Translations under genes and position numbers: made by a program | From: Myxococcales bacterium | GTDB lineage: Bacteria; Myxococcota_A; Bradymonadia; UBA7976; UBA1532 | DNA: 64,000 nucleotides | Assembly: GCA_020633555.1 (NCBI GenBank) | Contig: JACKDL010000009.1 | Span: forward strand, 62,001-126,000 | Direction of reading: 5' to 3' | Notes under the pieces: generated by a model | The model's input: only the letters and a program-made list of their open reading frames with translations | Told to the model about the DNA's origin: nothing | Databases searched by the model: none | Shown here: piece after piece, positions 9,066 to 16,956 of the stretch | How positions within the stretch are numbered: the stretch's first letter is position 1 | Layout: the number at the start of each line of letters is the position of its first letter

Positions 9066-10877
9066 TCACTCCTCATCGGACTGCGCCTGGTCCTCCAGGC
9101 GCTGGGTCAGCCGGAAAACGATGAACTCCACCGGGCGAGTCACCGCGAGGCCGATCCGGGTGGTGAGCATACCGCGGTCGACGTCGTCGGGGGGATTCGT
9201 CTCGGCATCGCACTGCACGAAGAACGCATCTTCAGGGGTTTGGCCGGTCAGCATGCCCTGCTCGCGCAGGTCCATGAGGAAGCCCACGACCAGGCGGCTG
9301 ACCTTCTTCCACAGGCTGGGGCCGTTGGGCTCGAACACGGCCCACTGGGTGCCCGCCTCGATGGCGGCGGCGATGGCCGAGACCGTCCGGCGCACGTTCA
9401 CGAAACGCCACTCGGGGTCGTTGCTGAGCGTGCGCGCCCCCCACACCCGGATCCCGCGGGGACCGAAGGGGCGCATGCAGTTCACGCCCTTGTCGTTCAG
9501 ATCGGCCAGGTCGTGGTCCTGCAGCAGGACGTCCAGATCCACGACCCCCTGCACGACCTCGTTGGCCGGGGCCTTGTGTACCCCGTAGCCCTTGTCGCTC
9601 TTGGCAATGATGCCGGCGATGTGACCGCACGGCGGCACCGCTCGGCGGCCGGGGTCCAGCACCACCACCCAGGGGAAGTACAGCGCAGCGTGGGCCGAGT
9701 CGTACTGCTGCCGCCAGCGCAGCGCCATCTCGTGCTCGTTGCCCCGGCGGATCCCCGGCAGCACCCGTGGCATGTCGAGCAGGGCGAAGCAGTTCCCGGC
9801 CCGCTCGCAGACCGTGACGGCGGCGTCCTGCACGATCTCGATGTCGCGGGCCTTGCGGAAGCCCACCTTGGCCTCGGGCCCCTCCTGCTCGAGCTGGATC
9901 TGGGCCTGCTCCCAGGCGGCCATCAGATCGGGCAGGCACACCAGGTCGATGTCGGGGTGATCCACCAGCCCCATCAGGCCGCGCCGGTGACCCGGGCCGC
10001 GGTCGTAGCCGATGAAGTCCCCGGGGCCCAGGCCCACCAGCCCGTCCGCCCCGCCCTTCAACGGCGTGCCGGCCATGGGCGCCGGCAGGCACCAGGTGGC
10101 CGAGGTGCCGGGGTTCAGGGCGGTCACCCGGATCAGCCGGCTCTGCTCGTTGATCACCCGCTCGACGTAACGCGGCGAGCGCCCCGAGATGGCCAGGCCC
10201 TCGAAGCGCTCCTGCCGCTCCAGGGACCACACCCGCAGGTCGAAGCCCAGGGCGCTGACGTAGGTGGGTCGCGCCGACGCAAAGTGGGCCGGCAGCGGGT
10301 CCAGCAGCAGCAGGGTGCGCCCCTCGACCCGGGCCACCACGGCGTGGTGCTCGGCCTCGGGGGTGTGGAGCCGCACCAGGCTGCCGGGGGTGATCCCGTG
10401 GGTGCTCTTGACGGTGATCCGGTCATCGCCCGCATCGGCGTCCCGGGTGAGGAAGGTGCTGGTCGGCGCGCTCGCGGTGACGGCCACCGACAGCCCATTG
10501 CCCCACCGGCCCGGATCCTGGGCCTCGATCCGCAAGGAGAGGTTGCCGGCGCCGTCGAGCAGCACGGCGTGGGCGGTCTCGGCCAGCTCGGCCTGCCCGT
10601 CGCCGCGCGCCTCGGTGCGGGCCACCCGCAGCACGAAGCAGCTCTCGCCGCCGTTGTCGAAGAAGCCCCGCACCGCAGCCGCCAGGTAGCTGCCGGCCAC
10701 CGGCTCGCCGAAGATCTCGACGAAGCGCGCCTCGCTGCCGATCCGCACGGGCCGGTCGAGGGGGCCGCGCCGGGTGAGGCCGAGGAAGACGGGCACACCG
10801 GTCCGCCCCAGCGCCAGCGGGGGGACCCGCTGCTCGCTGGGCTCGTAGTACACCCCGGGGGAACGGATGACGGCCAT
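9066..10877 (-). CDS. eCIS long tail sheath protein (Afp3/Afp4-like)
   Basis: A 603-residue contractile sheath protein. The N-terminal PGVYYEPSE and FFDNGGESCFVLRV and the C-terminal half (PPCGHIAGIIAKSDKGYGVH, KGVNCMRPFGPRGIRVWGAR, WAVFEPNGPSLWKKV) are the core sheath motifs. Relative to the short sheath (386 residues) it has about 200 extra residues between roughly 95 and 300, expected to be surface-exposed insertion domains, as in the longer sheath paralogues of eCIS. The C-terminal arm ends PVEFIVFRLTQRL and then an acidic tail. It follows the DUF6760-like gene after a 24-nt gap that carries a GAGGA ribosome-binding site. Confidence 0.9.
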   Translation of the reverse strand: MAVIRSPGVYYEPSEQRVPPLALGRTGVPVFLGLTRRGPLDRPVRIGSEARFVEIFGEPVAGSYLAAAVRGFFDNGGESCFVLRVARTEARGDGQAELAETAHAVLLDGAGNLSLRIEAQDPGRWGNGLSVAVTASAPTSTFLTRDADAGDDRITVKSTHGITPGSLVRLHTPEAEHHAVVARVEGRTLLLLDPLPAHFASARPTYVSALGFDLRVWSLERQERFEGLAISGRSPRYVERVINEQSRLIRVTALNPGTSATWCLPAPMAGTPLKGGADGLVGLGPGDFIGYDRGPGHRRGLMGLVDHPDIDLVCLPDLMAAWEQAQIQLEQEGPEAKVGFRKARDIEIVQDAAVTVCERAGNCFALLDMPRVLPGIRRGNEHEMALRWRQQYDSAHAALYFPWVVVLDPGRRAVPPCGHIAGIIAKSDKGYGVHKAPANEVVQGVVDLDVLLQDHDLADLNDKGVNCMRPFGPRGIRVWGARTLSNDPEWRFVNVRRTVSAIAAAIEAGTQWAVFEPNGPSLWKKVSRLVVGFLMDLREQGMLTGQTPEDAFFVQCDAETNPPDDVDRGMLTTRIGLAVTRPVEFIVFRLTQRLEDQAQSDEE

Positions 10878-10901
10878 CGACGTCCTCGACCGCGCCCGCC
10901 A

Positions 10902-11063
10902 TCAGCGGCGCGAGTCGTTGATCTCCTTGTTGATGGACGAGATCTCCTTGATCCAGAGCTGCCGCTCGCGGTGCTCCATCGAGAGGATGTCGTCCAGCGC
11001 CCAGTGGAAGTGGTAGGCGATGTAGGCTACCTCCTGGAAGATGCGCTCCAGGGGGTAGCTCAC
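10902..11063 (-). CDS. Small DUF6760-like eCIS protein (53 aa)
   Basis: A 53-residue gene that length filters would miss. Its product begins VSYPLERIFQEVAYIAYHFH and continues WALDDILSMEHRERQLWIKE, ending in ISSINKEINDSRR. The aromatic YIAYHFHW core followed by EHRERQxW is the pattern I associate with DUF6760, a small protein found in many eCIS operons between the assembly chaperone and the long sheath. The GTG start overlaps the stop of the upstream gene (GTGA, 11060-11063), which argues for translational coupling and for the gene being real. Its role is not established; it may be a chaperone or baseplate accessory. Confidence 0.82.
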   Translation of the reverse strand: MSYPLERIFQEVAYIAYHFHWALDDILSMEHRERQLWIKEISSINKEINDSRR

Positions 11064-11431
11064 GATTCCCCCAGATCCACCCCCAGATCCAGCTCGTAGT
11101 CATGCCCGCAGGCGGGGCAGCTCGTCTTGACCTTGGCCGAGCCCTCCTCGTTGACCCGCCGGTAGAACTCCTGCAGGTAGGCGAGGTCGGAGCTGAACAG
11201 GCCCTCGATGACGCTGGGGTTCACGCTGTTGAGCGACCCCAGCTTGATGATCACCCGGCTGAGCAGGATGATCACGAGGTACGCCCGGTTCTGCTGCACC
11301 CGGTAGTCCTGCAGGGGCGCGATCTCGTCCTTGGCCGTGGCCAGGCGCATCACGCCCTCACGGTGGACGTTCCCGTCGTGATCGACGAAGCCCTTCGGCA
11401 GGGTGAACGGAAATTCCGTCTGAAAAGCCAT
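11060..11431 (-). CDS. eCIS phage tail assembly chaperone-like protein with zinc-ribbon end
   Basis: A 123-residue protein with an N-terminal beta region (FTLPKGFVDHDGNVHREGVM then RLATAKDEI), a helical middle (NRAYLVIILLSRVIIKLG, SSDLAYLQEFYRRVNEEG) and a C-terminal CPACGHDYELDL knuckle. Small proteins of this layout are common in eCIS operons beside the tube gene and are usually annotated as tail assembly chaperone-like. Only one CxxC pair is visible in this chain, so a metal site would need other ligands or dimerisation. The start follows a GAGGGA ribosome-binding site. About 206 nt without any supported gene separate it from the upstream tube gene. Confidence 0.72.
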   Translation of the reverse strand: MAFQTEFPFTLPKGFVDHDGNVHREGVMRLATAKDEIAPLQDYRVQQNRAYLVIILLSRVIIKLGSLNSVNPSVIEGLFSSDLAYLQEFYRRVNEEGSAKVKTSCPACGHDYELDLGVDLGES

Positions 11432-11637
11432 CTGGTCCCTCGCGCGGCGTCCGCCAGGTCGGCCCGTGAGCCGTGCGCCGCGTCATTCATGGGCGCCCGG
11501 CAGGGCCGCCCCTGGATACGACGACGGCCGATCGGCGGGCCCGGCTGACCGAGGTCACGCCGCCGCCCGACCGGACCGGCCGCTGGATGCGTCTGGTTGG
11601 GCGCCGCGCCCGCGAACGGAGGCCGCGCCCGAATGGA

Positions 11638-12090
11638 TCAGGCGCCGCCCTGCATGCGCTCCCAGCGCTCCACCACGAACTCGATCTCCTCGACGGCCAC
11701 GTCGGTGCCCTTGCCGTCCAGGGTGAAGCCCTTCCACTTGGCCGGCCAGGCCTCGAAGAAGTTGTAGCGCATGACCTCCTGCCCGTTGTCGTTGAGCAGG
11801 ATGATCGAGCCGCTCTTGCGGTCGACCTTGCCCTCCATCACCGCCTTGCGCCACAGCCACAGCTCGTCGGTGCTGATGTAGCCGCGCTTGCAGATGATGT
11901 TGCTGTACTTGGTCCGGCCAGGGCGCTTGCGCAGGATGATGTCGTCGCCGTCCTGGTACTCGATGACCTCGGTCTCGCTGTCCAGGCCCTCGACCGCCTT
12001 GAAAGCGGCCTGGGTGACGCCGTCGATCTCGACGCGGAAATTGAACTGGCCGATGTGGTCGTGCTTACGCCGGTTGTCGCCGAAGCCCAT
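11638..12090 (-). CDS. eCIS inner tube protein 1 (Afp1-like)
   Basis: A 150-residue inner-tube protein of the gp19/Hcp-like superfamily: FNFRVEIDGVTQAAFKAVEG, SETEVIEYQDGDD, KRGYISTDELWLWRKAVMEG, then GSIILLNDNGQEVMRYNFFE, a signature of this tube family. The gene is placed immediately after the short sheath, the standard arrangement in which the sheath and main tube are made together. ATG start at 12090 is preceded by a GGAGG ribosome-binding site. It is one of two tube paralogues; as the first, it is the better candidate for the main tube. Confidence 0.9.
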   Translation of the reverse strand: MGFGDNRRKHDHIGQFNFRVEIDGVTQAAFKAVEGLDSETEVIEYQDGDDIILRKRPGRTKYSNIICKRGYISTDELWLWRKAVMEGKVDRKSGSIILLNDNGQEVMRYNFFEAWPAKWKGFTLDGKGTDVAVEEIEFVVERWERMQGGA

Positions 12091-12182
12091 CAGAATCCTC
12101 CGTTCGGGAGCTCGCGGCGGAGGGTCCCCCCGCCCGGGTCAAATGCTAGGTCAAACGTCCCCCCGAAGGGGGCACGACTCGG

Positions 12183-13343
<1,161 letters not shown>

Positions 13344-13414
13344 GGTTCCTCCTTCTCAGGGCGCGGGCGGCCGCGCACGGCCGACGAAAGTCGATTCCTG
13401 GGTTTGCACGATCA

Positions 13415-14014
13415 TCAGCGGCCCGTCCAGTTCGGATCGATGTCCAGAGAGCGGACATCGACCCGACGCAGATCGGGGCCGCGTCGGGGGGACTCGATGC
13501 GCAGCCGGCAGGTGTAGCCGACCGCAGGGCGCAGGTGCTCGCCGAACCCGCGCCACAGGCTCATGAGGAACTCGGCGCTGAGCTCCTCGACAGGGCGCAC
13601 CGGGATGCGCTCCTCGGGGTCGAAGGCGTCGCCGTCGAGCTTGTCGCCTTCCAGCACCGGGTACTCCAACAGCACCCGCATGGCCGCCCCCAGCAGCTCC
13701 TGCTGCTCGGGCTCCTCGTCGGCCCAGGCCGAGACCAGGTAGTCCAGGTTCACCAGCATGGGCGGGTCCCGGTAGAACTCGCGGATGCTGCCCTCACGGG
13801 TGATCTGGCAGACGAGGCTGGGCTGCTCTTCGCGGCGGCGGGGCCGCACGCCCACCCGGTACATGTACAGCCCGAGGGCCGGCGTCCGGGTGAACTTCTC
13901 GCGGAGGGGGGGGCCGGTGACCACCTGGATGGTCCGCCCGACGATGTCGCGGACGCCGTCCTCGAGGGTGTCGGCGAGCGACTCGGTGGTCTGGCGGATG
14001 ATCCGGTGCTGCAC
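13415..14014 (-). CDS. eCIS cap / tail terminator protein, DUF4255 (Pvc16/Afp16 N-terminal-like)
   Basis: A 199-residue protein of the DUF4255 family, which corresponds to the N-terminal domain of Afp16/Pvc16, the protein that terminates tube and sheath growth at the distal end. Visible family features: TPALGLYMYRVGVRPRR, PSLVCQITREGSIREFYRDP, the LDYLVSAWADEEPEQQELLG block and LLEYPVLEGDKL. I chose the GTG at 14012-14014 because GGGAG lies 6 nt upstream; a TTG 12 nt earlier is the alternative. It is the first gene of the minus-strand eCIS operon, divergent from a lipoprotein gene. Confidence 0.85.
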   Translation of the reverse strand: MQHRIIRQTTESLADTLEDGVRDIVGRTIQVVTGPPLREKFTRTPALGLYMYRVGVRPRRREEQPSLVCQITREGSIREFYRDPPMLVNLDYLVSAWADEEPEQQELLGAAMRVLLEYPVLEGDKLDGDAFDPEERIPVRPVEELSAEFLMSLWRGFGEHLRPAVGYTCRLRIESPRRGPDLRRVDVRSLDIDPNWTGR

Positions 14015-14165
14015 CCTGGCTCCCAACCCTGGGCGCGGTCGCCCCGACCACGCCCCGCGGCAGCATGCCAGCGCCGAAGCGCGGTCGGCAAGCGGCGTCC
14101 ATGGATCCTTTGGGGCCGGCAGGCGTTGATGGAGAGCGGGCCCCGGCGGCCGGCGGGGGCTCGGC

Positions 14166-14195
14166 TTGACACCCGGCGAGGCCCGGTGCTAGCCA
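14166..14195 (+). promoter_or_regulatory. Predicted sigma70-type promoter for the lipoprotein operon
   Basis: TTGACA at 14166-14171 is followed after 17 nt by CTAGCC (14189-14194), about 37 nt before the GTG start of the first lipoprotein gene. The -35 is a perfect consensus; the -10 is a GC-tolerant variant of the kind also seen upstream of the ahcY gene in this window. Confidence 0.5.
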
Positions 14196-14231
14196 AGCCA
14201 AGCGATTCCGGCCTGATTTCGCGGGGGAAGC

Positions 14232-15050
14232 GTGCGCGCACCGGCGGCTCTTATCATCGCTCTGACCACGCTGTTCGCGGCCACCGGCTGCGGCGGCGGT
14301 GAGGTGAAGCCGGACTCGGCCTCGGGGGACGACTTCGAGCGTGCCGGGGCCGCCGAGCTTTTCCTCGACAAGCTCACCGACGACTACGTCGACGCCGACA
14401 AGGGCGACAACACCGACTGGAAGTTCTTCAAGATCCGCCAGCGGGGGATCCTGGAGCTCACCATCTACTGGGACCAGAAGGACGTGCGCTCCATCGTGGA
14501 CGTGCGCGACCGCTTCGGGGTGCTCATCGACTCGCGCCGCCACTCGGCCGAGCTCGAGAAGGACAAGATGGACCTGAAGGTGGAGCCCGGCACGCACTTC
14601 GTGCGCCTCTTCACCGACAAGGGGAAGTCGGTCTACACCATCGAGGCGAGGTTCCAGCCCTTCGACTACAAGGCGACGGACGACGCCATCCCCGAGGCCA
14701 TGGAGGACGACCCCCTGGCCGAGCTGGGGGACAGCCGGCCGATGGAGCGCGCGCCGGTGCGCCGGCGCCGCGCGCCCACGGTCAGTCGCCGGCCGGCGGC
14801 GTCCGCCGGCGCCACCACCGCGGCCCGCATCACCCGCGTGGTGAACGGGCCGCGGGGCGGGTCGATCCTGTACCTGAACGCGGGCGAGGCCCAAGGGCTG
14901 AAGGTGGGCCAGACGGGCTTCATCGAGGGCCTGGGGCCCACCGAGGGCGGCTTCCGCATCGTGAAGGTCGGCCAGAAGTTCGCCACCGCGCAGACCACCG
15001 CCAAGCCGTCGACCATCGCCCACCGCCGCTCGGTGAAGGTGAACCAATGA
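14232..15050 (+). CDS. Outer-membrane or periplasmic lipoprotein A
   Basis: A 272-residue lipoprotein: signal peptide with lipobox FAATGC (Cys about residue 20). The mature part carries SASGDDFERAGAAELF, the motif KGDNTDWKFFKI, beta-rich sequence with VDVRDRFGVLIDSRR, then a low-complexity Arg/Pro linker (about residues 165-195) and a C-terminal beta domain (ARITRVVNGPRGGSILYLNA, GLKVGQTGFIEG). The downstream gene encodes a clear paralogue with the same order of parts. GTG start with a GGGGGAAG ribosome-binding site. I do not recognise a named family; the N-terminal domain looks like a pre-peptidase-type beta sandwich and the C-terminal one like a small barrel seen in envelope proteins. Confidence 0.75.
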   Translation: MRAPAALIIALTTLFAATGCGGGEVKPDSASGDDFERAGAAELFLDKLTDDYVDADKGDNTDWKFFKIRQRGILELTIYWDQKDVRSIVDVRDRFGVLIDSRRHSAELEKDKMDLKVEPGTHFVRLFTDKGKSVYTIEARFQPFDYKATDDAIPEAMEDDPLAELGDSRPMERAPVRRRRAPTVSRRPAASAGATTAARITRVVNGPRGGSILYLNAGEAQGLKVGQTGFIEGLGPTEGGFRIVKVGQKFATAQTTAKPSTIAHRRSVKVNQ

Positions 15051-15883
15051 ACCAGCGCCTCGCCCTCGCCCTCGCCCTGGCCACCCTGCCGGCCTGCGGG
15101 GGCATGCAGTGGGACTCGGCCAGCGGCGGCGACGCCATGCGCGATCAGGCGATGGGGCTGTTCGTCAACGAGCCCGGCGTCACCGACTCGGTGAGCGGGG
15201 ACGAAGGCGACAACACCGACTGGCGCTACGTGGACGTCACCGATCCGGGGCAGGTGACCATCGTCTTCTCGGTGGACAGCCCCGAGCGACTCCAAGGCGG
15301 CATCGTGTCGCTCCACGACGAGTTCGGCGGGCAGCTCGACCGGCTCATGGTGCAGAAGAACCAGCCCACCTACAGCTTCAGCCGCGACGTGAAGGACACG
15401 CCCACGCGGTTCTTCTTGAAGCTGTTCGCCGAGTCGGGCCGCTCGGTGTACTCGGTGGGCGCCAAGCAGTCGTTCGCGGCCGTGCGCCGCCCGGTGGCGC
15501 CCCCGCCGCCGCCGCCCGTGGTGCAAGCGCCCGAGCCCCTGCCGCCTCCGCCGCCCCAGGTGCGCCGCCGCCGGCGCCCGTCGGTGGCGCGGCCGCGCCC
15601 GGCGCCGCCCAAGACCGAGGCGCCGCCGCCCCCCGCCGCCACCGCCTCGGTGATGGTGTCGGTGGTGCGGGTGCTGCCGAGCAAGGACGGCCAGTCGTGC
15701 ACCCTGTACCTGCGGGTGCCGGCCAGCGGGCTGTCCAAGGGCATGGTGGGCACCCTGTACTCCAGCGGCAGCCCGCTGGACGGTGGCCAGGTCACCGTGA
15801 CGAAGGGGGGCAGCAAGACCGCCACCGCGCGGGTCAACCTGCCGCCGGGTCGGGTGGTGGGCGCCCTGAAGGTCAAGTTCTGA
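15047..15883 (+). CDS. Lipoprotein B, paralogue of lipoprotein A
   Basis: A 278-residue lipoprotein with lipobox LPAC (about residue 16). It repeats the plan of the upstream gene: a WDSASGGDAMRDQAMGLF segment, GDEGDNTDWRYVDV, a beta sandwich with VSLHDEFGGQLDRL, a long Pro/Arg linker (runs of six and five prolines, residues about 150-200) and a C-terminal domain with CTLYLRVPASGLSKGMVGTL. The start overlaps the previous stop (ATGA at 15047-15050), so the pair is translationally coupled. The long proline linker could span the periplasm or peptidoglycan. Function unknown. Confidence 0.75.
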   Translation: MNQRLALALALATLPACGGMQWDSASGGDAMRDQAMGLFVNEPGVTDSVSGDEGDNTDWRYVDVTDPGQVTIVFSVDSPERLQGGIVSLHDEFGGQLDRLMVQKNQPTYSFSRDVKDTPTRFFLKLFAESGRSVYSVGAKQSFAAVRRPVAPPPPPPVVQAPEPLPPPPPQVRRRRRPSVARPRPAPPKTEAPPPPAATASVMVSVVRVLPSKDGQSCTLYLRVPASGLSKGMVGTLYSSGSPLDGGQVTVTKGGSKTATARVNLPPGRVVGALKVKF

Positions 15884-15921
15884 CCGACGACGGCCTCGAC
15901 GGGCCCGGCTGGGCGCTCGAG

Positions 15922-16800
15922 GTGGATCCAGCCAGCGAGGGGCTGCGGCTGGACCGCTTCCTGTCGCTGCGCATCCGGCGCCTGTCGCGGGCCCGGGCCT
16001 CACGGCTCGAGGTCATCGACCTGGACGAGCCCGCCCGCCTCTTGAAGAAGAGCAGCGCCGTGCGCGCCGGGCAGCGCCTGTGGGCCCGGCGGCCGTCGCC
16101 CGACGCCGGGGTGGACTTCGAGGCCCCCACGGTGCTGGCCGAGGACGCCGATCTGCTGGTGCTGGACAAGCCGGCCGGGCTGGCGGTGCACCCCACGGCG
16201 GCCCGCTTCGAGGCCACGGTCACGCGCTGGCTGGCCCGCCACCACCCCGAGGCGGAGCCCGTACACCGGCTGGATGTGGAGACGTCGGGGGTGCTGGTGT
16301 GCGCGCGCCACGCGCTGGCCCACCGGACCCTGAAGGCGGCCTTCGCCGACCGCGGCGTGCACAAGCGCTACCGCGCGGTGGTGGAGGGCCTGCCCGAGGC
16401 CGACCGCTGGGTGGTGGACACGCCGCTCGGCTTCGACGCCGGCAGCGCCGTGCGGCTGAAGATGGGCCCCGGCGATCTGCCGGCGCGCACGGCCTTCGAG
16501 GTGGTGCGCCGGGGACGTCGACGGGCGCTCATCGCCGCCGAGCCCCTGACCGGTCGGCAGCACCAGATTCGCGTCCACGCGCAGTTCAGCGGGCACCCGC
16601 TGGTGGGCGACAAGCTCTATGGCCCCGACGAGCGGATCTTCCTGGCCCACCTGGACGGTGCGGTGACGCCCGCCATGTGGGCGGCCCTGGGGCACCCTCG
16701 GCACGCCCTGCACGCCGCGTCCGTGCGGTTCGAGTGGCGGGGCCAGACCCGCGCCTTCGAGGCGCCGTGGCCCGCCGAGCTCGACGCGCTGGTGATCTGA
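15922..16800 (+). CDS. RluA/RluD-family pseudouridine synthase
   Basis: A protein of about 292 residues that isomerises uridine in rRNA or tRNA. The N-terminal region (EGLRLDRFLSLRIRRLSRAR) looks like an S4 RNA-binding segment; the catalytic domain has LLVLDKPAGLAVHPT, the catalytic aspartate in VHRLDVETSGVLV, RYRAVVEG, the LTGRQHQIRVH motif and GHPLVGDKLYG. The S4 part is somewhat diverged (EVIDLDEPARLLKKSSAVR in place of the usual V-x-V-N-G turn). The start is uncertain: GTG at 15922 is the first conventional start after the upstream lipoprotein stop; CTG at 15880, overlapping that stop, is possible. Substrate position cannot be predicted. Confidence 0.82.
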   Translation: MDPASEGLRLDRFLSLRIRRLSRARASRLEVIDLDEPARLLKKSSAVRAGQRLWARRPSPDAGVDFEAPTVLAEDADLLVLDKPAGLAVHPTAARFEATVTRWLARHHPEAEPVHRLDVETSGVLVCARHALAHRTLKAAFADRGVHKRYRAVVEGLPEADRWVVDTPLGFDAGSAVRLKMGPGDLPARTAFEVVRRGRRRALIAAEPLTGRQHQIRVHAQFSGHPLVGDKLYGPDERIFLAHLDGAVTPAMWAALGHPRHALHAASVRFEWRGQTRAFEAPWPAELDALVI

Positions 16801-16956
16801 CCGCCGCCGGGGGGGTGGAATCACGGGCGAAAAATCCCGGCGCTGCCCCGTCCCCCCCGTTGGACAGGCAGCCAGGAGTCACCCATGGGGCGCCAACCAC
16901 CCGCGCCGCGCGATGGTCTTTGGCGCGCGGCCGACCTTCGGTCTAAAGTCGCCGCC

